25,793 bases of DNA from JBOGFI01 sp050743365 (GTDB lineage Bacteria > Actinomycetota > Acidimicrobiia > IMCC26256 > JACDBD01), in contig JBOGFI010000194.1 of assembly GCA_050743365.1 (NCBI GenBank), forward strand, positions 1 to 25,793, written 5' to 3'. This document shows, piece by piece, positions 16,382 to 23,685 of this stretch. The notes below the pieces were generated by a model that saw only the letters and a program-made list of their open reading frames with translations, did no database searches and had not been told where the DNA came from. Position numbers and translations under genes: made by a program. The first letter of the stretch is position 1, and each line of letters starts with the position of its first letter.

Positions 16382-17599
16382 TCAGGCTGCCGGTGCGACC
16401 GTGTAGAGGAGGTGGCCGTCGTCGCGCCGCCGCTCGGCCTCGCCCGCCAGCGCCAGGTGCTCGAGGTGGGCGAAGGTCTCGCTCTCGGCCATCACGCCCC
16501 AGTGCTTGCGGGGGAAGACCTCGCGCGACAACTGCTGGACGGTGGCCGGGCCGAGCGCGGTCGACGCCGCTCGAAGTAGCTCCATGCGCTCGTGGTGGTG
16601 GCGCTTGATCGCCTCGACGCGCCCGGGCACGTCGTCGAACGGGTGGCCGTGGGCGGGCAGGCCGAGACGCACGCCGTCGAGGGCGGCGACCAGGTCGAGG
16701 GTGGCGATGTAGCTCTTCAGGGCGTCGGCGCCGTTGCCCACCCCCGACACGTGCGGCGTGATCGAGGGCAGCACGTGGTCGCCCGCGAGCAGCACGCCGT
16801 GCTCGGGGTCGTAGAGGCACAGGTGGTCGAGCGTGTGCCCGGGCGTGTGCAGCGCCGTCCACTCGCGGCCGGCGAGGCGGACCGGCTCGCCGTGCACAAC
16901 GCGGCGGGTGGGGTCGGGCGGCGAGAACAGCGTCCGCAGCGCCCGGATCATGAGCCGGCGCCGCAGCGGCGGCATGGGGTGCTTGCTGCCGCCCCAGGGT
17001 GTCTCGCCTCCCCACGGGACGGATTGGCGCTGCCGCTCGGCGGTGGGGTCGTCGCGCAGGGGGTCGCCTGAGTGCTCCGACGCCTCGACCTCGGCCACGG
17101 TCGGGATCTCCTCGGGCGAGACGTCGAACGCCTGGGCGGCGGCGGCGGCCTCCCGCTCCGACTGCTCGGCCGCTTCCCGCGAGCGGGCCTGCGTGCGGGT
17201 CCTGCGGTCGAGCGACCAGGTCGTGAAGGCGCGGTGGGCGATCAGCTCGGCGTCCGCTTCTCGCCGGAGGCGGCCCGCGCCGCCGAAGTGGTCCGGGTGG
17301 GAGTGGGTGACTACGACCGTGTGCACGTCGCGCAGCCGGTAGCCGGCCTGGCGCAGCCGCGCCTTGAGGGCTCTCCACGACGCCGGGCCGGGGAGCCCGG
17401 GATCGACGACGGCAAGGCCGCGGTCGTCGACGAGGCCGTACGTGTTCACGTGGCCGAGGCCCGGCATCCAGATCGGCAGCTGCATGCGCAGCACGTCGGG
17501 GGCGACCTCGGTGACCTCCGACGAGGCCGGTTCCTGCTCCTGCTTCTTCGGCCTGGACGCCGGACTCGGGTCGCCCGGCCGACGAGCCACGTCGGTCAC
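16382..17599 (-). CDS. Metallo-beta-lactamase-fold hydrolase
   Basis: 405 residues. The MBL metal-binding signature THSHPDHFGG has H99, H101, D103 and H104; further ligands come from HTPGHTLDH and AGDHVLP, and a final GHPFDD. This is the glyoxalase II / LACTB2-like branch. Compared with simple MBL proteins, it carries an insert of about 90 residues after strand HRAFTTWSLD, highly charged (EAAEQSEREAAAAAQAF) and likely helical. C-terminal helices include FPRKHWGVMAESETFAHLEHLAL, which resembles the winged-helix-like tail of LACTB2-type proteins. Start GTG 17599 is set by a TAGGCT -10 box 6 nt upstream, directly next to an 18-bp palindrome. Hydrolysis of a thioester or other ester is a reasonable guess. 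Confidence 0.9.
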   Translation of the reverse strand: MTDVARRPGDPSPASRPKKQEQEPASSEVTEVAPDVLRMQLPIWMPGLGHVNTYGLVDDRGLAVVDPGLPGPASWRALKARLRQAGYRLRDVHTVVVTHSHPDHFGGAGRLRREADAELIAHRAFTTWSLDRRTRTQARSREAAEQSEREAAAAAQAFDVSPEEIPTVAEVEASEHSGDPLRDDPTAERQRQSVPWGGETPWGGSKHPMPPLRRRLMIRALRTLFSPPDPTRRVVHGEPVRLAGREWTALHTPGHTLDHLCLYDPEHGVLLAGDHVLPSITPHVSGVGNGADALKSYIATLDLVAALDGVRLGLPAHGHPFDDVPGRVEAIKRHHHERMELLRAASTALGPATVQQLSREVFPRKHWGVMAESETFAHLEHLALAGEAERRRDDGHLLYTVAPAA

Positions 17600-17605
17600 G
17601 GCCGG

Positions 17606-17611
17606 AGCCTA
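17606..17611 (-). promoter_or_regulatory. Leaderless promoter -10 box (TAGGCT)
   Basis: On the minus strand, TAGGCT then 6 nt then GTG at 17599. The palindrome at 17612-17629 abuts it directly. Confidence 0.55.
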
Positions 17612-17629
17612 CTTGACCGACCGGTCAAG
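17612..17629. promoter_or_regulatory. TetR-like operator palindrome CTTGACC-GACC-GGTCAAG
   Basis: Perfect 7-bp arms around a GACC spacer. It occupies the region between -10 and the expected -35 of the MBL-fold gene, a classical repression site, and overlaps the stop codon of the amidase gene. TTGACC...GGTCAA dyads are typical of TetR-family operators. No TetR gene lies in the window. Confidence 0.55.
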
Positions 17630-19061
17630 GCTCCCGGGCCATGGGGGCCAGCTTGGGCCAGGGGCGGGCCTCCTCGAGCAGCGCGCCGGCGGCGAAGCAC
17701 AGCTCGTCCTCGTGGCGGCGGGCAACCACCTGGAGCGCCACCGGCAGGTCGTCGACCGATCCCACCGGGATGCTCGCCGCCGGCTGGCCCGTCAGGTTGA
17801 ACGGCGCAGTGAACACCGCCGACAGCCCCATGAGGTTCACCTCGTGGCCGGCGACCTCTCCGGCGAGCCGCCCCTCGGCTTCGAACGCGGGAGTGGGCGT
17901 GGTGGGGGTGAGCAGCACGTCGATCTGCGACCACACCTCGGCGGCGGCGGCCAGCAGCTCGTGCCGGCGGCGGATGGCCTTGAACACGCCGCTGCCCCTG
18001 AGGTTCGCCATCATCTCCATCCCCGACCGGTGCACCTCGGTGAGCTCGTCCAGGCGGTCGCGTACGTCGTCGAGGTGCCACGCCGCCGTCTCCAGCGAGG
18101 ACAGGATCCCCCACGACAGTCCGGGCCTGGGCAAGTCGACCGGGATGTCGACGAGTTCGAGGCCGGCGAGCTCGACCACCGCGGTCGCCGCCTCGTACAC
18201 GACCTTCTCGACGTCGGGATCGGTGGCGGCGTGCCCGAGCGTCGCGGTCCACGCGACTCGCTTTCCCCGCAGGCGCTCGACCGCCTCACCCGAGGTCAGC
18301 AGCTCCTCGAACGGCACCGGCGGCTTCGCCAGCGACGTGTAGTCGCTGAACGTCGGCCCGGCGGTGGCGTCGACGTACCGTGCGGCGTCACGGACCGATC
18401 GCACGATCGGGCCGTGGACCGACGTGAGCGAGGGGTAGGGCGCCGGGCCCGGCCCGGTTCCCAGCAGCCCGAACGTGACCTTCATCCCGAACAGGCCGCT
18501 GTACGAGCACGGGATCCGGATCGAGCCGCCGCCGTCGCTGCCGGTGCACGCCGGGAACATCCCCGACGCGACCGCCGCGGCCGAGCCGCCCGACGACCCG
18601 CCGGGGGTGCGGTCGGGGTTCCACGGGTTACGGGTCACGCCATGCAGCGGGGTGTTCGTGAAGCTCACGGTGCCGTGCTCGGGCGAGGTGGTCTGCGCCG
18701 TGATCACCGCGCCGGCGGCGCGCAACCGGGCGACCTCCACGCAGTCCCACTCCGACACGCAGTCCCGGTACGGCAGGGAGGCGTGGGTCTCGGGCCAGCC
18801 CTTCACCTCGGCCAGCTCCTTGACGCCCATCGGGATGCCCGCGAACGGGCCCGGATCCTCACCGGCGTCGACGCGCCCGTCGACGGCTTCGGCCTGGGCG
18901 AGGGCGCCGTCGGCGTCGAGGTGGCAGACGGCGTTCAGCCCGGGGTCGAGCGCCTCGATACGCGACAGCGCAACGTCGAGCAGCTCACGAGCTGACTGCT
19001 CGCCGGCGCGGACCGAGTCAGCCAGCTCCCATGCGTCGCGCTCCCACAGCTCGTTCCCCAC
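17625..19061 (-). CDS. Amidase-signature-family enzyme
   Basis: 478 residues, full-length amidase-signature protein. The Ser-cisSer-Lys triad can be assigned: K81 (GVKELAEV), cis-Ser S156 in TPGGSSGGSAAAVASG (152-167) and nucleophile S180 in GSDGGGSIRIP (174-184). The family includes amidases, GatA, fatty-acid amide hydrolases and allophanate/urea-related enzymes. GatB/GatC are not nearby, so it is not GatA here. Cytoplasmic. Start GTG 19061 has a GGGAGGG Shine-Dalgarno; a TAGCAT -10-like box on the same strand lies at 19126-19121, about 60 nt upstream. Substrate unknown; it is followed by the MBL-fold gene, whose own promoter overlaps the end of this gene. Confidence 0.93.
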   Translation of the reverse strand: MGNELWERDAWELADSVRAGEQSARELLDVALSRIEALDPGLNAVCHLDADGALAQAEAVDGRVDAGEDPGPFAGIPMGVKELAEVKGWPETHASLPYRDCVSEWDCVEVARLRAAGAVITAQTTSPEHGTVSFTNTPLHGVTRNPWNPDRTPGGSSGGSAAAVASGMFPACTGSDGGGSIRIPCSYSGLFGMKVTFGLLGTGPGPAPYPSLTSVHGPIVRSVRDAARYVDATAGPTFSDYTSLAKPPVPFEELLTSGEAVERLRGKRVAWTATLGHAATDPDVEKVVYEAATAVVELAGLELVDIPVDLPRPGLSWGILSSLETAAWHLDDVRDRLDELTEVHRSGMEMMANLRGSGVFKAIRRRHELLAAAAEVWSQIDVLLTPTTPTPAFEAEGRLAGEVAGHEVNLMGLSAVFTAPFNLTGQPAASIPVGSVDDLPVALQVVARRHEDELCFAAGALLEEARPWPKLAPMAREP

Positions 19062-19123
19062 GGTCCCTCCCGCTGGTCAGCCCCCGTCGGCGATCGACCT
19101 TCGCGTCGCCGGCGCGCCGAATG

Positions 19124-19633
19124 CTACGGGCGAAGCGGCGGAGTCGCTACCACTTCCTCGGTCGCGGTTGAGCAGGACTCGAGGCCGTAGGCGTCGGCGA
19201 AGGTCTCGGCTTCGTCGTTCAGCTCGGCGCCCTTGGCGTTGGCCTGCTCGATCGCGGTCGCGTTGCCGTCGCCGACGGCCTGGCGCACCGCGTCCATCTG
19301 GTCGAGTGTCTGGCCGACCCGCATCAGCCACTCGTCCACCCCCAGCTGGTCCTGCTCGGGGGGATCGAGGTCCCGGAGCTTGCGCAGGGCGCGGCCCTGG
19401 ATCGAGACCATCTCGCCGATGGCGCGCTCGACGGCCGCGGAGTCGGCGAGGCTCGGCGGCGCCACTCGGCTCGTCCTGGCGTTGCCGGCCTCGCAGATCG
19501 CGTTGGCCTTCTTGACGTACTCGGCCTTCGACAGGCGGGCATCGCCGCCGCCGCCGCACGCTGCCGCGACGAGCACCGCCACTGCGGTGAGCCGGGTTGC
19601 GATCCTCGTCGTCAGTCGGCGCCTCGGGTGCAC
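19124..19633 (-). CDS. Small lipoprotein, paralogue of the next upstream gene
   Basis: 169 residues from GTG 19633. Signal peptide with a lipobox VAAAC and C26 as the lipid anchor, then a Gly-rich stretch, then a helical domain. It shares with the upstream gene the motif LSKAEYVKKANAICEA (C47) and a late cysteine (C154, LESC), so a disulfide between conserved cysteines is likely. The start is uncertain: GTG 19633 overlaps the upstream gene by 22 nt, whereas CTG at 19615 would overlap its stop as CTGA and still give a good signal peptide. LxxxEYxxxANAIC-type lipoproteins are common in actinobacteria; no function is known. It is probably co-transcribed with the upstream paralogue. Confidence 0.82.
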   Translation of the reverse strand: MHPRRRLTTRIATRLTAVAVLVAAACGGGGDARLSKAEYVKKANAICEAGNARTSRVAPPSLADSAAVERAIGEMVSIQGRALRKLRDLDPPEQDQLGVDEWLMRVGQTLDQMDAVRQAVGDGNATAIEQANAKGAELNDEAETFADAYGLESCSTATEEVVATPPLRP

Positions 19634-20091
19634 TCGTTCAGCAGGAGCCCGCCGGCGATCTGGTTGGCGCGCTCGTCGACCTGCTGCACCTCGACCTGCA
19701 GCTGCGCCGTCTCGGCAGCGTCGTCGACCGCGGTCGCTTCACGGACCTGCTCCTCGAGATCGACACGATCGCGCCACTGGTCGAGTAGCTGGTCGATCGT
19801 ATCCTGCACGGGCTCGGGCGGGACGAGGTCGTCGACGTCGCGGATGAGCTTGCGGTCGACCGCGACGATCTCGTCGAGCCGCTCGGCCGTCTCCTCCCCG
19901 GGCGCCTCGGGATCGACCCCCGAGAGGACGGTCCGGCGGTCGGCGGCCGCCTCCCTGCACAGAGCGTTCGCCTCCTGGGCGAACTCGGTCCTCGACAGCG
20001 CCCCGACCTCGGTCTCGTCGCCGTCGCCCTCGCCGCAGCCGACGAGCGTGAGGACGATCGCGGCAAGAGGGAGCACGATCCGGGTGCGCAC
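19612..20091 (-). CDS. Small lipoprotein, first of a paralogous pair
   Basis: 159 residues. Lipobox LVGC with C19 as the anchor, an acidic spacer, then a helical domain with LSRTEFAQEANALCREA (C45) and a C-terminal NEC (C154). These match the downstream lipoprotein, so the two are tandem duplicates. Predicted to sit on the outer face of the membrane. Start GTG 20091 is preceded at 6 nt by TAACAT, a good -10 box for a leaderless transcript. It is divergent from the acyl-CoA dehydrogenase gene with only 38 bp between start codons. Function unknown. Confidence 0.84.
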   Translation of the reverse strand: MRTRIVLPLAAIVLTLVGCGEGDGDETEVGALSRTEFAQEANALCREAAADRRTVLSGVDPEAPGEETAERLDEIVAVDRKLIRDVDDLVPPEPVQDTIDQLLDQWRDRVDLEEQVREATAVDDAAETAQLQVEVQQVDERANQIAGGLLLNECTRGAD

Positions 20092-20097
20092 GGCGAG

Positions 20098-20103
20098 ATG
20101 TTA
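20098..20103 (-). promoter_or_regulatory. Leaderless promoter -10 box (TAACAT)
   Basis: On the minus strand, TAACAT then 6 nt then GTG at 20091. It is back-to-back with the opposing box at 20117-20122. Confidence 0.5.
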
Positions 20104-20116
20104 GGTGTGGGCGCGG

Positions 20117-20122
20117 TAGCCT
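20117..20122 (+). promoter_or_regulatory. Leaderless promoter -10 box (TAGCCT)
   Basis: TAGCCT then 7 nt then GTG at 20130. Only 13 bp from the opposing -10 box, so the two polymerase sites overlap. Confidence 0.5.
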
Positions 20123-20129
20123 CGGGTTC

Positions 20130-21941
20130 GTGCTCCCTGATTACGCGTCGTACGAGGAGGCCGCCGGCCTCGACTGGTACGGGGTCGACCCCAACCTCCG
20201 GCTCCTCCTCGACCGGCTGCTGCCCGACGCCGCCGACCGCGCGTTCGCCGAGGAGCACGTCGCTCGTTTCGGCGCGTTGTGCGGCGGCCCCCTGGCGCGG
20301 CGCGCCGAGGTCACCGACAAGCACGGCCCCACGCTGGTGCGCTACGACCAGTGGGGTCGCGAGGTCGACGAGATCGTGCACCACCCCACATGGCTCGAGA
20401 GCAAGGCCGATCTGGTGCGCGCCGGCTTCGTCGGGCTGCCCGCGCACGCCGGGCGCCCGGTGCCGGCGGTGCTAACCGCAGCGATCTCGTACCTGGTGTC
20501 GCAGGCCGAGACGGCGATCTACTGCGGCCTGGGGATGACGGCTGGCGCCGCCGACGTGGTCGAGCGCCACGCGCCCGCGGCCGTGCGCGACGACGTGACC
20601 CGCCGCCTCACCAGCCTCGACCCCGACGAGGCGTGGGAGGGAGGCATGTTCCTGACCGAGCGGCAGGGCGGGAGCGATGTGGGCGCGAACACGACCCGAG
20701 CCGTTCCCGACGGCGCCGAGTGGCGACTGTACGGCGACAAGCACTTCTGCTCGAACGTGGACGCCGACGTGTTCATCGTGCTCGCCCGGCCCGAGGGCGC
20801 CCCCGACGGCACCCGGGGCCTCGCCACGTTCATCGTGCCGCGCCTGCTCCCCGACGGCTCGCCCAACGGCTTCCGCATCAAGCGACTGAAGCCCAAGCTC
20901 GGCACTGTGGGCGTGCCGACGGCCGAGGTCACGCTCGACGGCGCCCGCGCGTGGGAGGCGGGCGGCGGCGCGGCGAGCGATAGGGAGGCGAGCGACCGGG
21001 AGGCGAACGGCCCGCAGGGCGCCGGCCGGGTAACCCGGCCGGCGAGTGAGCCGATCCATGGAGCCGGCCTGAACCGGATGATGGAGATGGTGAACGGCAG
21101 CCGCTTCGGGGTCGCGATCATGGGCCTCGGCATCCATCGCCGTTCGTTCCTCGAGGCGGCGATCTACGCCGCCCGCCGCGAGCAGTGGGGCCAGCGCATC
21201 GACCGCTACCCCCTCGTGCGCGAGACGCTCGTCGACCTGCTCGTCGAGCTGGAGGCGGGCGCGGCGCTCACGTTCGAGTGCGCCGCCGCGGCGCGCACAA
21301 TGGGCTCCGAGGAGGAAGGCCGCCGCCTGCGGCGAATCCTGGTGCCGCTGGCCAAGGTGCGCGCCACACGGGAGGCGATCGGCGCGGCCAGCCACGCACT
21401 CGAGGTGTTCGGCGGCAACGGCTACATGGAGGACTGGCCCATGGCCCGCCAGCTGCGCGACGCGCAGTGCCACACCATCTGGGAGGGTACCGAGAACATC
21501 TGCTGCCTCGACGTGCGCCGGGCGATGCGCTCCGAGGGCGCGCACACAGCGCTGCTCGCCCGGGTCGAGGCCGCGCTCGACACCGCCAACGGCGAGAAGG
21601 CGCTCGCCGACACCATCGACGCCGTCGCTGCGACCCTCGTCGAGGCGCGCCAGGCGATCGCGCACCTCGACGCCGCCGACACCGATCTCCAGCTCCTGCA
21701 CGCGCGGCGCTTCACCCACCTGCTCGCCGACCTGGCGGAGGCGGCCCTGCTACTGGACGAGGCGACCTGGTCGCTTCGAGGCGACGGCGACGCCCGCAAG
21801 GCCGTCGTCGCCGGCCGCTTCGCCCGCCGCCGGCTGGTGCCGCCGCGTGTGCGCGGCATCCTCGACGACGACCGCACCGCCATCGACCTGTTCGACCCGC
21901 TCGTGCGGTACGGACAGATCGACCCCGCCGACGCCGCCTGA
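20130..21941 (+). CDS. AidB-like acyl-CoA dehydrogenase with in-frame repeat insertion
   Basis: 603 residues, about 30 more than I would expect. It has the AidB-type N-terminal extension (DYASYEEAAGLDWYGVDPNLRLLLDRLL) and flavin-region signature MFLTERQGGSDVGAN. The late GGNGYMEDWPMARQLRDAQCHTIWEGTENICCLDVRRA is also typical. It should oxidise an acyl-CoA, or a related substrate, with FAD; AidB itself protects DNA in E. coli, but that role should not be transferred. Residues about 281-310, between ARAWEAGG and GAGLNRMMEMVNGSRFG, are abnormal. They include ASDREASDRE and are encoded by a copy of the palindromic repeat found at 926 and 8968. Start GTG 20130 follows a leaderless -10 box. One base separates its stop from the next start. 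Confidence 0.92.
   Translation: MLPDYASYEEAAGLDWYGVDPNLRLLLDRLLPDAADRAFAEEHVARFGALCGGPLARRAEVTDKHGPTLVRYDQWGREVDEIVHHPTWLESKADLVRAGFVGLPAHAGRPVPAVLTAAISYLVSQAETAIYCGLGMTAGAADVVERHAPAAVRDDVTRRLTSLDPDEAWEGGMFLTERQGGSDVGANTTRAVPDGAEWRLYGDKHFCSNVDADVFIVLARPEGAPDGTRGLATFIVPRLLPDGSPNGFRIKRLKPKLGTVGVPTAEVTLDGARAWEAGGGAASDREASDREANGPQGAGRVTRPASEPIHGAGLNRMMEMVNGSRFGVAIMGLGIHRRSFLEAAIYAARREQWGQRIDRYPLVRETLVDLLVELEAGAALTFECAAAARTMGSEEEGRRLRRILVPLAKVRATREAIGAASHALEVFGGNGYMEDWPMARQLRDAQCHTIWEGTENICCLDVRRAMRSEGAHTALLARVEAALDTANGEKALADTIDAVAATLVEARQAIAHLDAADTDLQLLHARRFTHLLADLAEAALLLDEATWSLRGDGDARKAVVAGRFARRRLVPPRVRGILDDDRTAIDLFDPLVRYGQIDPADAA
20970..21059. repeat. Palindromic repeat, copy C, inserted in frame within the acyl-CoA dehydrogenase gene
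   Basis: Matches the inner unit of copy A: CGGCCCGCAGGGCG followed by a 10-bp hairpin, 21021-21030 paired with 21034-21043, loop TAA (out of frame, so not a stop). The 5' part is a 15-nt tandem repeat, GCGAGCGAnnGGGAG, encoding ASDRE twice. It adds about 30 codons without breaking the frame. Exact edges are uncertain by several bases. Confidence 0.7.
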
Positions 21942-21942
21942 G

Positions 21943-22434
21943 GTGGGTGACAGGGTCGCGAGCGCCGTGTGGCGGATCGCGCCCGGGCTCGTGCTCGCGC
22001 TCGACGAGCGGCTCGGTGCCCCGATCGACAGCTACCTGAACGGCTCGCAGACCTGGCTCGCCGACGACGGTCCCGGCGGCGTGACACTGGAGTGGCGGCT
22101 GCACCCGGTGGCGTCGTACCGCAAGCCGCGGGGCCTGTCGCACTACGACCTCTGGGAGCAGGTGGTCGGGCAGCTCTCGTCCGGCCGTGACCCGGGCGCG
22201 CTGGCGCTGGGCGAGGAGCGGCGACCGCTGTCGTCGCTGTGGGACGGGCTGGAGGCATTCGCGCCCTACGACGACGTCGAGCCGGCCACGCTCGCCCAGG
22301 CCACCGGCGAGGCCCTGGGCCGGGCGCCCGACGCGTCCGGGCTCGTCGACCACGCCCGGATCGGCGACGCCTGGGAGCACGGACGGGGGCAGCTGTCGAT
22401 CGTGGCCCTGCTCCTCGACGAGCTCAACGCCTGA
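21943..22434 (+). CDS. Conserved-looking protein of unknown function
   Basis: 163 residues from GTG 21943, one base after the acyl-CoA dehydrogenase stop, so very likely co-transcribed with it. I recognise no family. Visible features are a soluble, moderately acidic sequence without signal peptide or membrane helix. It has a Trp/Tyr-rich centre (YLNGSQTWLADDGPGGVTLEWRLHPVASYRKPRGLSHYDLWEQVVGQL) that suggests beta-strands, then helices with DGLEAFAPYDDVEPATLAQATGEALG. Third-position GC is high, as in its neighbours. The frame is open upstream but overlaps the dehydrogenase, so the later GTG is used; GTG 21967 is an alternative. Function unknown. Confidence 0.75.
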   Translation: MGDRVASAVWRIAPGLVLALDERLGAPIDSYLNGSQTWLADDGPGGVTLEWRLHPVASYRKPRGLSHYDLWEQVVGQLSSGRDPGALALGEERRPLSSLWDGLEAFAPYDDVEPATLAQATGEALGRAPDASGLVDHARIGDAWEHGRGQLSIVALLLDELNA

Positions 22435-22440
22435 CAGACT
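22435..22440 (+). promoter_or_regulatory. Leaderless promoter -10 box (CAGACT)
   Basis: CAGACT then 6 nt then GTG at 22447. It begins one base after the preceding stop codon. Confidence 0.4.
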
Positions 22441-22446
22441 CCGGCC

Positions 22447-22974
22447 GTGAATCGGGAGGACCTGGCGCGCCGGATCTACGACGGCAGCCACCTCACGGGC
22501 GAGTTCACCCTCCGGTCAGGGGCGACGAGCACCGAGTACTTCGACAAGTACCGCTTCGAGTCCGACCCGGTGCTCCTGCACGCCATCGCCGAGGCGCTGG
22601 CGCCACTCGTGCCCGCTGCGACGGAAGCCCTGGCCGGGCTCGAGCTGGGCGGCGTGCCGCTCGTCACCATGCTCTCGCAGGTCATCGGCCTCCCCGCGCT
22701 CTTCGTCCGCAAGGAGGCCAAGACCTATGGCACCGGGCGGCTCGCCGAGGGTGGCGACGTCGACGGACGCCACCTGACCGTGGTGGAGGACGTGGTCACG
22801 TCGGGCGGACAGGTGATCGCGTCGTGCCGCGACCTGCGCGACCGCGGCGCAATCGTCACCCACGCGGTGTGCGTGATCGACCGCGAGTCGGGCGGACCCG
22901 AGGGGCTCGCCGAGATCGGCGTCGAGCTGCGGCCGCTCTTCACCATGGAGGAGCTGAAGGCCGCCTCGCTATGA
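22447..22974 (+). CDS. pyrE: Orotate phosphoribosyltransferase
   Basis: 175 residues. It transfers ribose-5-phosphate from PRPP to orotate, making OMP in de novo pyrimidine synthesis. The PRPP-binding motif TVVEDVVTSGG (111-121) is clear, with preceding FVRKEAKTYGTGR forming the catalytic flexible loop, and the N-terminal GEFTLRSGATSTEYFDKYR is typical of bacterial PyrE. Length is within the short-PyrE range. Other pyr genes are not in the window. Start GTG 22447 has a leaderless-type -10 box 6 nt upstream, so pyrE may be transcribed separately from the upstream gene as well as by read-through. Its end overlaps the convergent Nudix gene by 6 nt. Confidence 0.95.
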   Translation: MNREDLARRIYDGSHLTGEFTLRSGATSTEYFDKYRFESDPVLLHAIAEALAPLVPAATEALAGLELGGVPLVTMLSQVIGLPALFVRKEAKTYGTGRLAEGGDVDGRHLTVVEDVVTSGGQVIASCRDLRDRGAIVTHAVCVIDRESGGPEGLAEIGVELRPLFTMEELKAASL

Positions 22975-23661
22975 GGAGGGGTCGGAGCTCCGCCAGGGCG
23001 GGGTACGCGGAAGGTCGAAGTCGCAGGGCCGCGTTTCGCCCTCGATGGCGGCGAACGCGGTGTCGAGCCAGCGCGCGCCGCCCGCGAGCGGCTGGGGCAA
23101 CGCGTTGCGGGGGAAGAACCCCACCTGGCGGGTCTCGAGCGGGTGGCCCTCCAGCTCGCCCCCGAGCATCCGGCAGTGGAACACCAGCGAGTACAGCGGC
23201 ACCCGGGCGAAGCCCAGGCGCAGCCCGTCGAACACCGCGATCAGCGACAACGGCTCGATCTCGATGCCGGTCTCCTCGTAGACCTCCTTCACCGCCACCT
23301 CGGCCGGCGAGTAGCCGACGTCGGCCCAGCCCACCGGGTAGAGCCACACGCCCGAGTCGGCCCGCTGGGTGAGGAGCATCTCGTTGCGGTCGTTCCCGAC
23401 GACCGCGGCGACCGCGACCTTCGGGGTGACGTATCCCGCGATCCCCTCGCCCACCGACGCCAGCCACTCCTCGAAGAGGGCGTCCGACTCCGCTTCCTCG
23501 AGCGCGCCGGCCCGGATGTCGGCCGCGACCTTGAGCACCTCCTCGAAGCGCTCCTTCTCGTAGAGGCTCTGGGTGAATCCGAGCCCGGTGCGCGCGATCC
23601 CCGACAGGCTCTCGGCCCAGCGCAGCAAGTCGGACGCGGCAACCGCATGGGGTTCGCTCAC
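22969..23661 (-). CDS. Nudix hydrolase with N-terminal NUDIX_N-type helical domain
   Basis: 230 residues. The first 65 form a helical domain (LLRWAESLSGIARTGLGFTQSLYEKERFEEVLKVAADI) found at the N-terminus of a Nudix subgroup. The Nudix box at 111-133 reads GWADVGYSPAEVAVKEVYEETGI, with the metal-binding EE at 129-130. It deviates from the consensus by Tyr at 117 where Glu is usual and Lys at 125 for Arg. Substrates of this subgroup include nucleoside diphosphate derivatives and ADP-ribose; which applies is unknown. GTG 23661 follows a TAGTCT -10 box by 7 nt. It overlaps pyrE tail to tail by 6 bp, including both stop codons. Confidence 0.88.
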   Translation of the reverse strand: MSEPHAVAASDLLRWAESLSGIARTGLGFTQSLYEKERFEEVLKVAADIRAGALEEAESDALFEEWLASVGEGIAGYVTPKVAVAAVVGNDRNEMLLTQRADSGVWLYPVGWADVGYSPAEVAVKEVYEETGIEIEPLSLIAVFDGLRLGFARVPLYSLVFHCRMLGGELEGHPLETRQVGFFPRNALPQPLAGGARWLDTAFAAIEGETRPCDFDLPRTPPWRSSDPSS

Positions 23662-23668
23662 CCCGCCG

Positions 23669-23674
23669 AGACTA
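23669..23674 (-). promoter_or_regulatory. Leaderless promoter -10 box (TAGTCT)
   Basis: On the minus strand, TAGTCT then 7 nt then GTG at 23661. Confidence 0.5.
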
Positions 23675-23685
23675 CGCGCGGGGGG

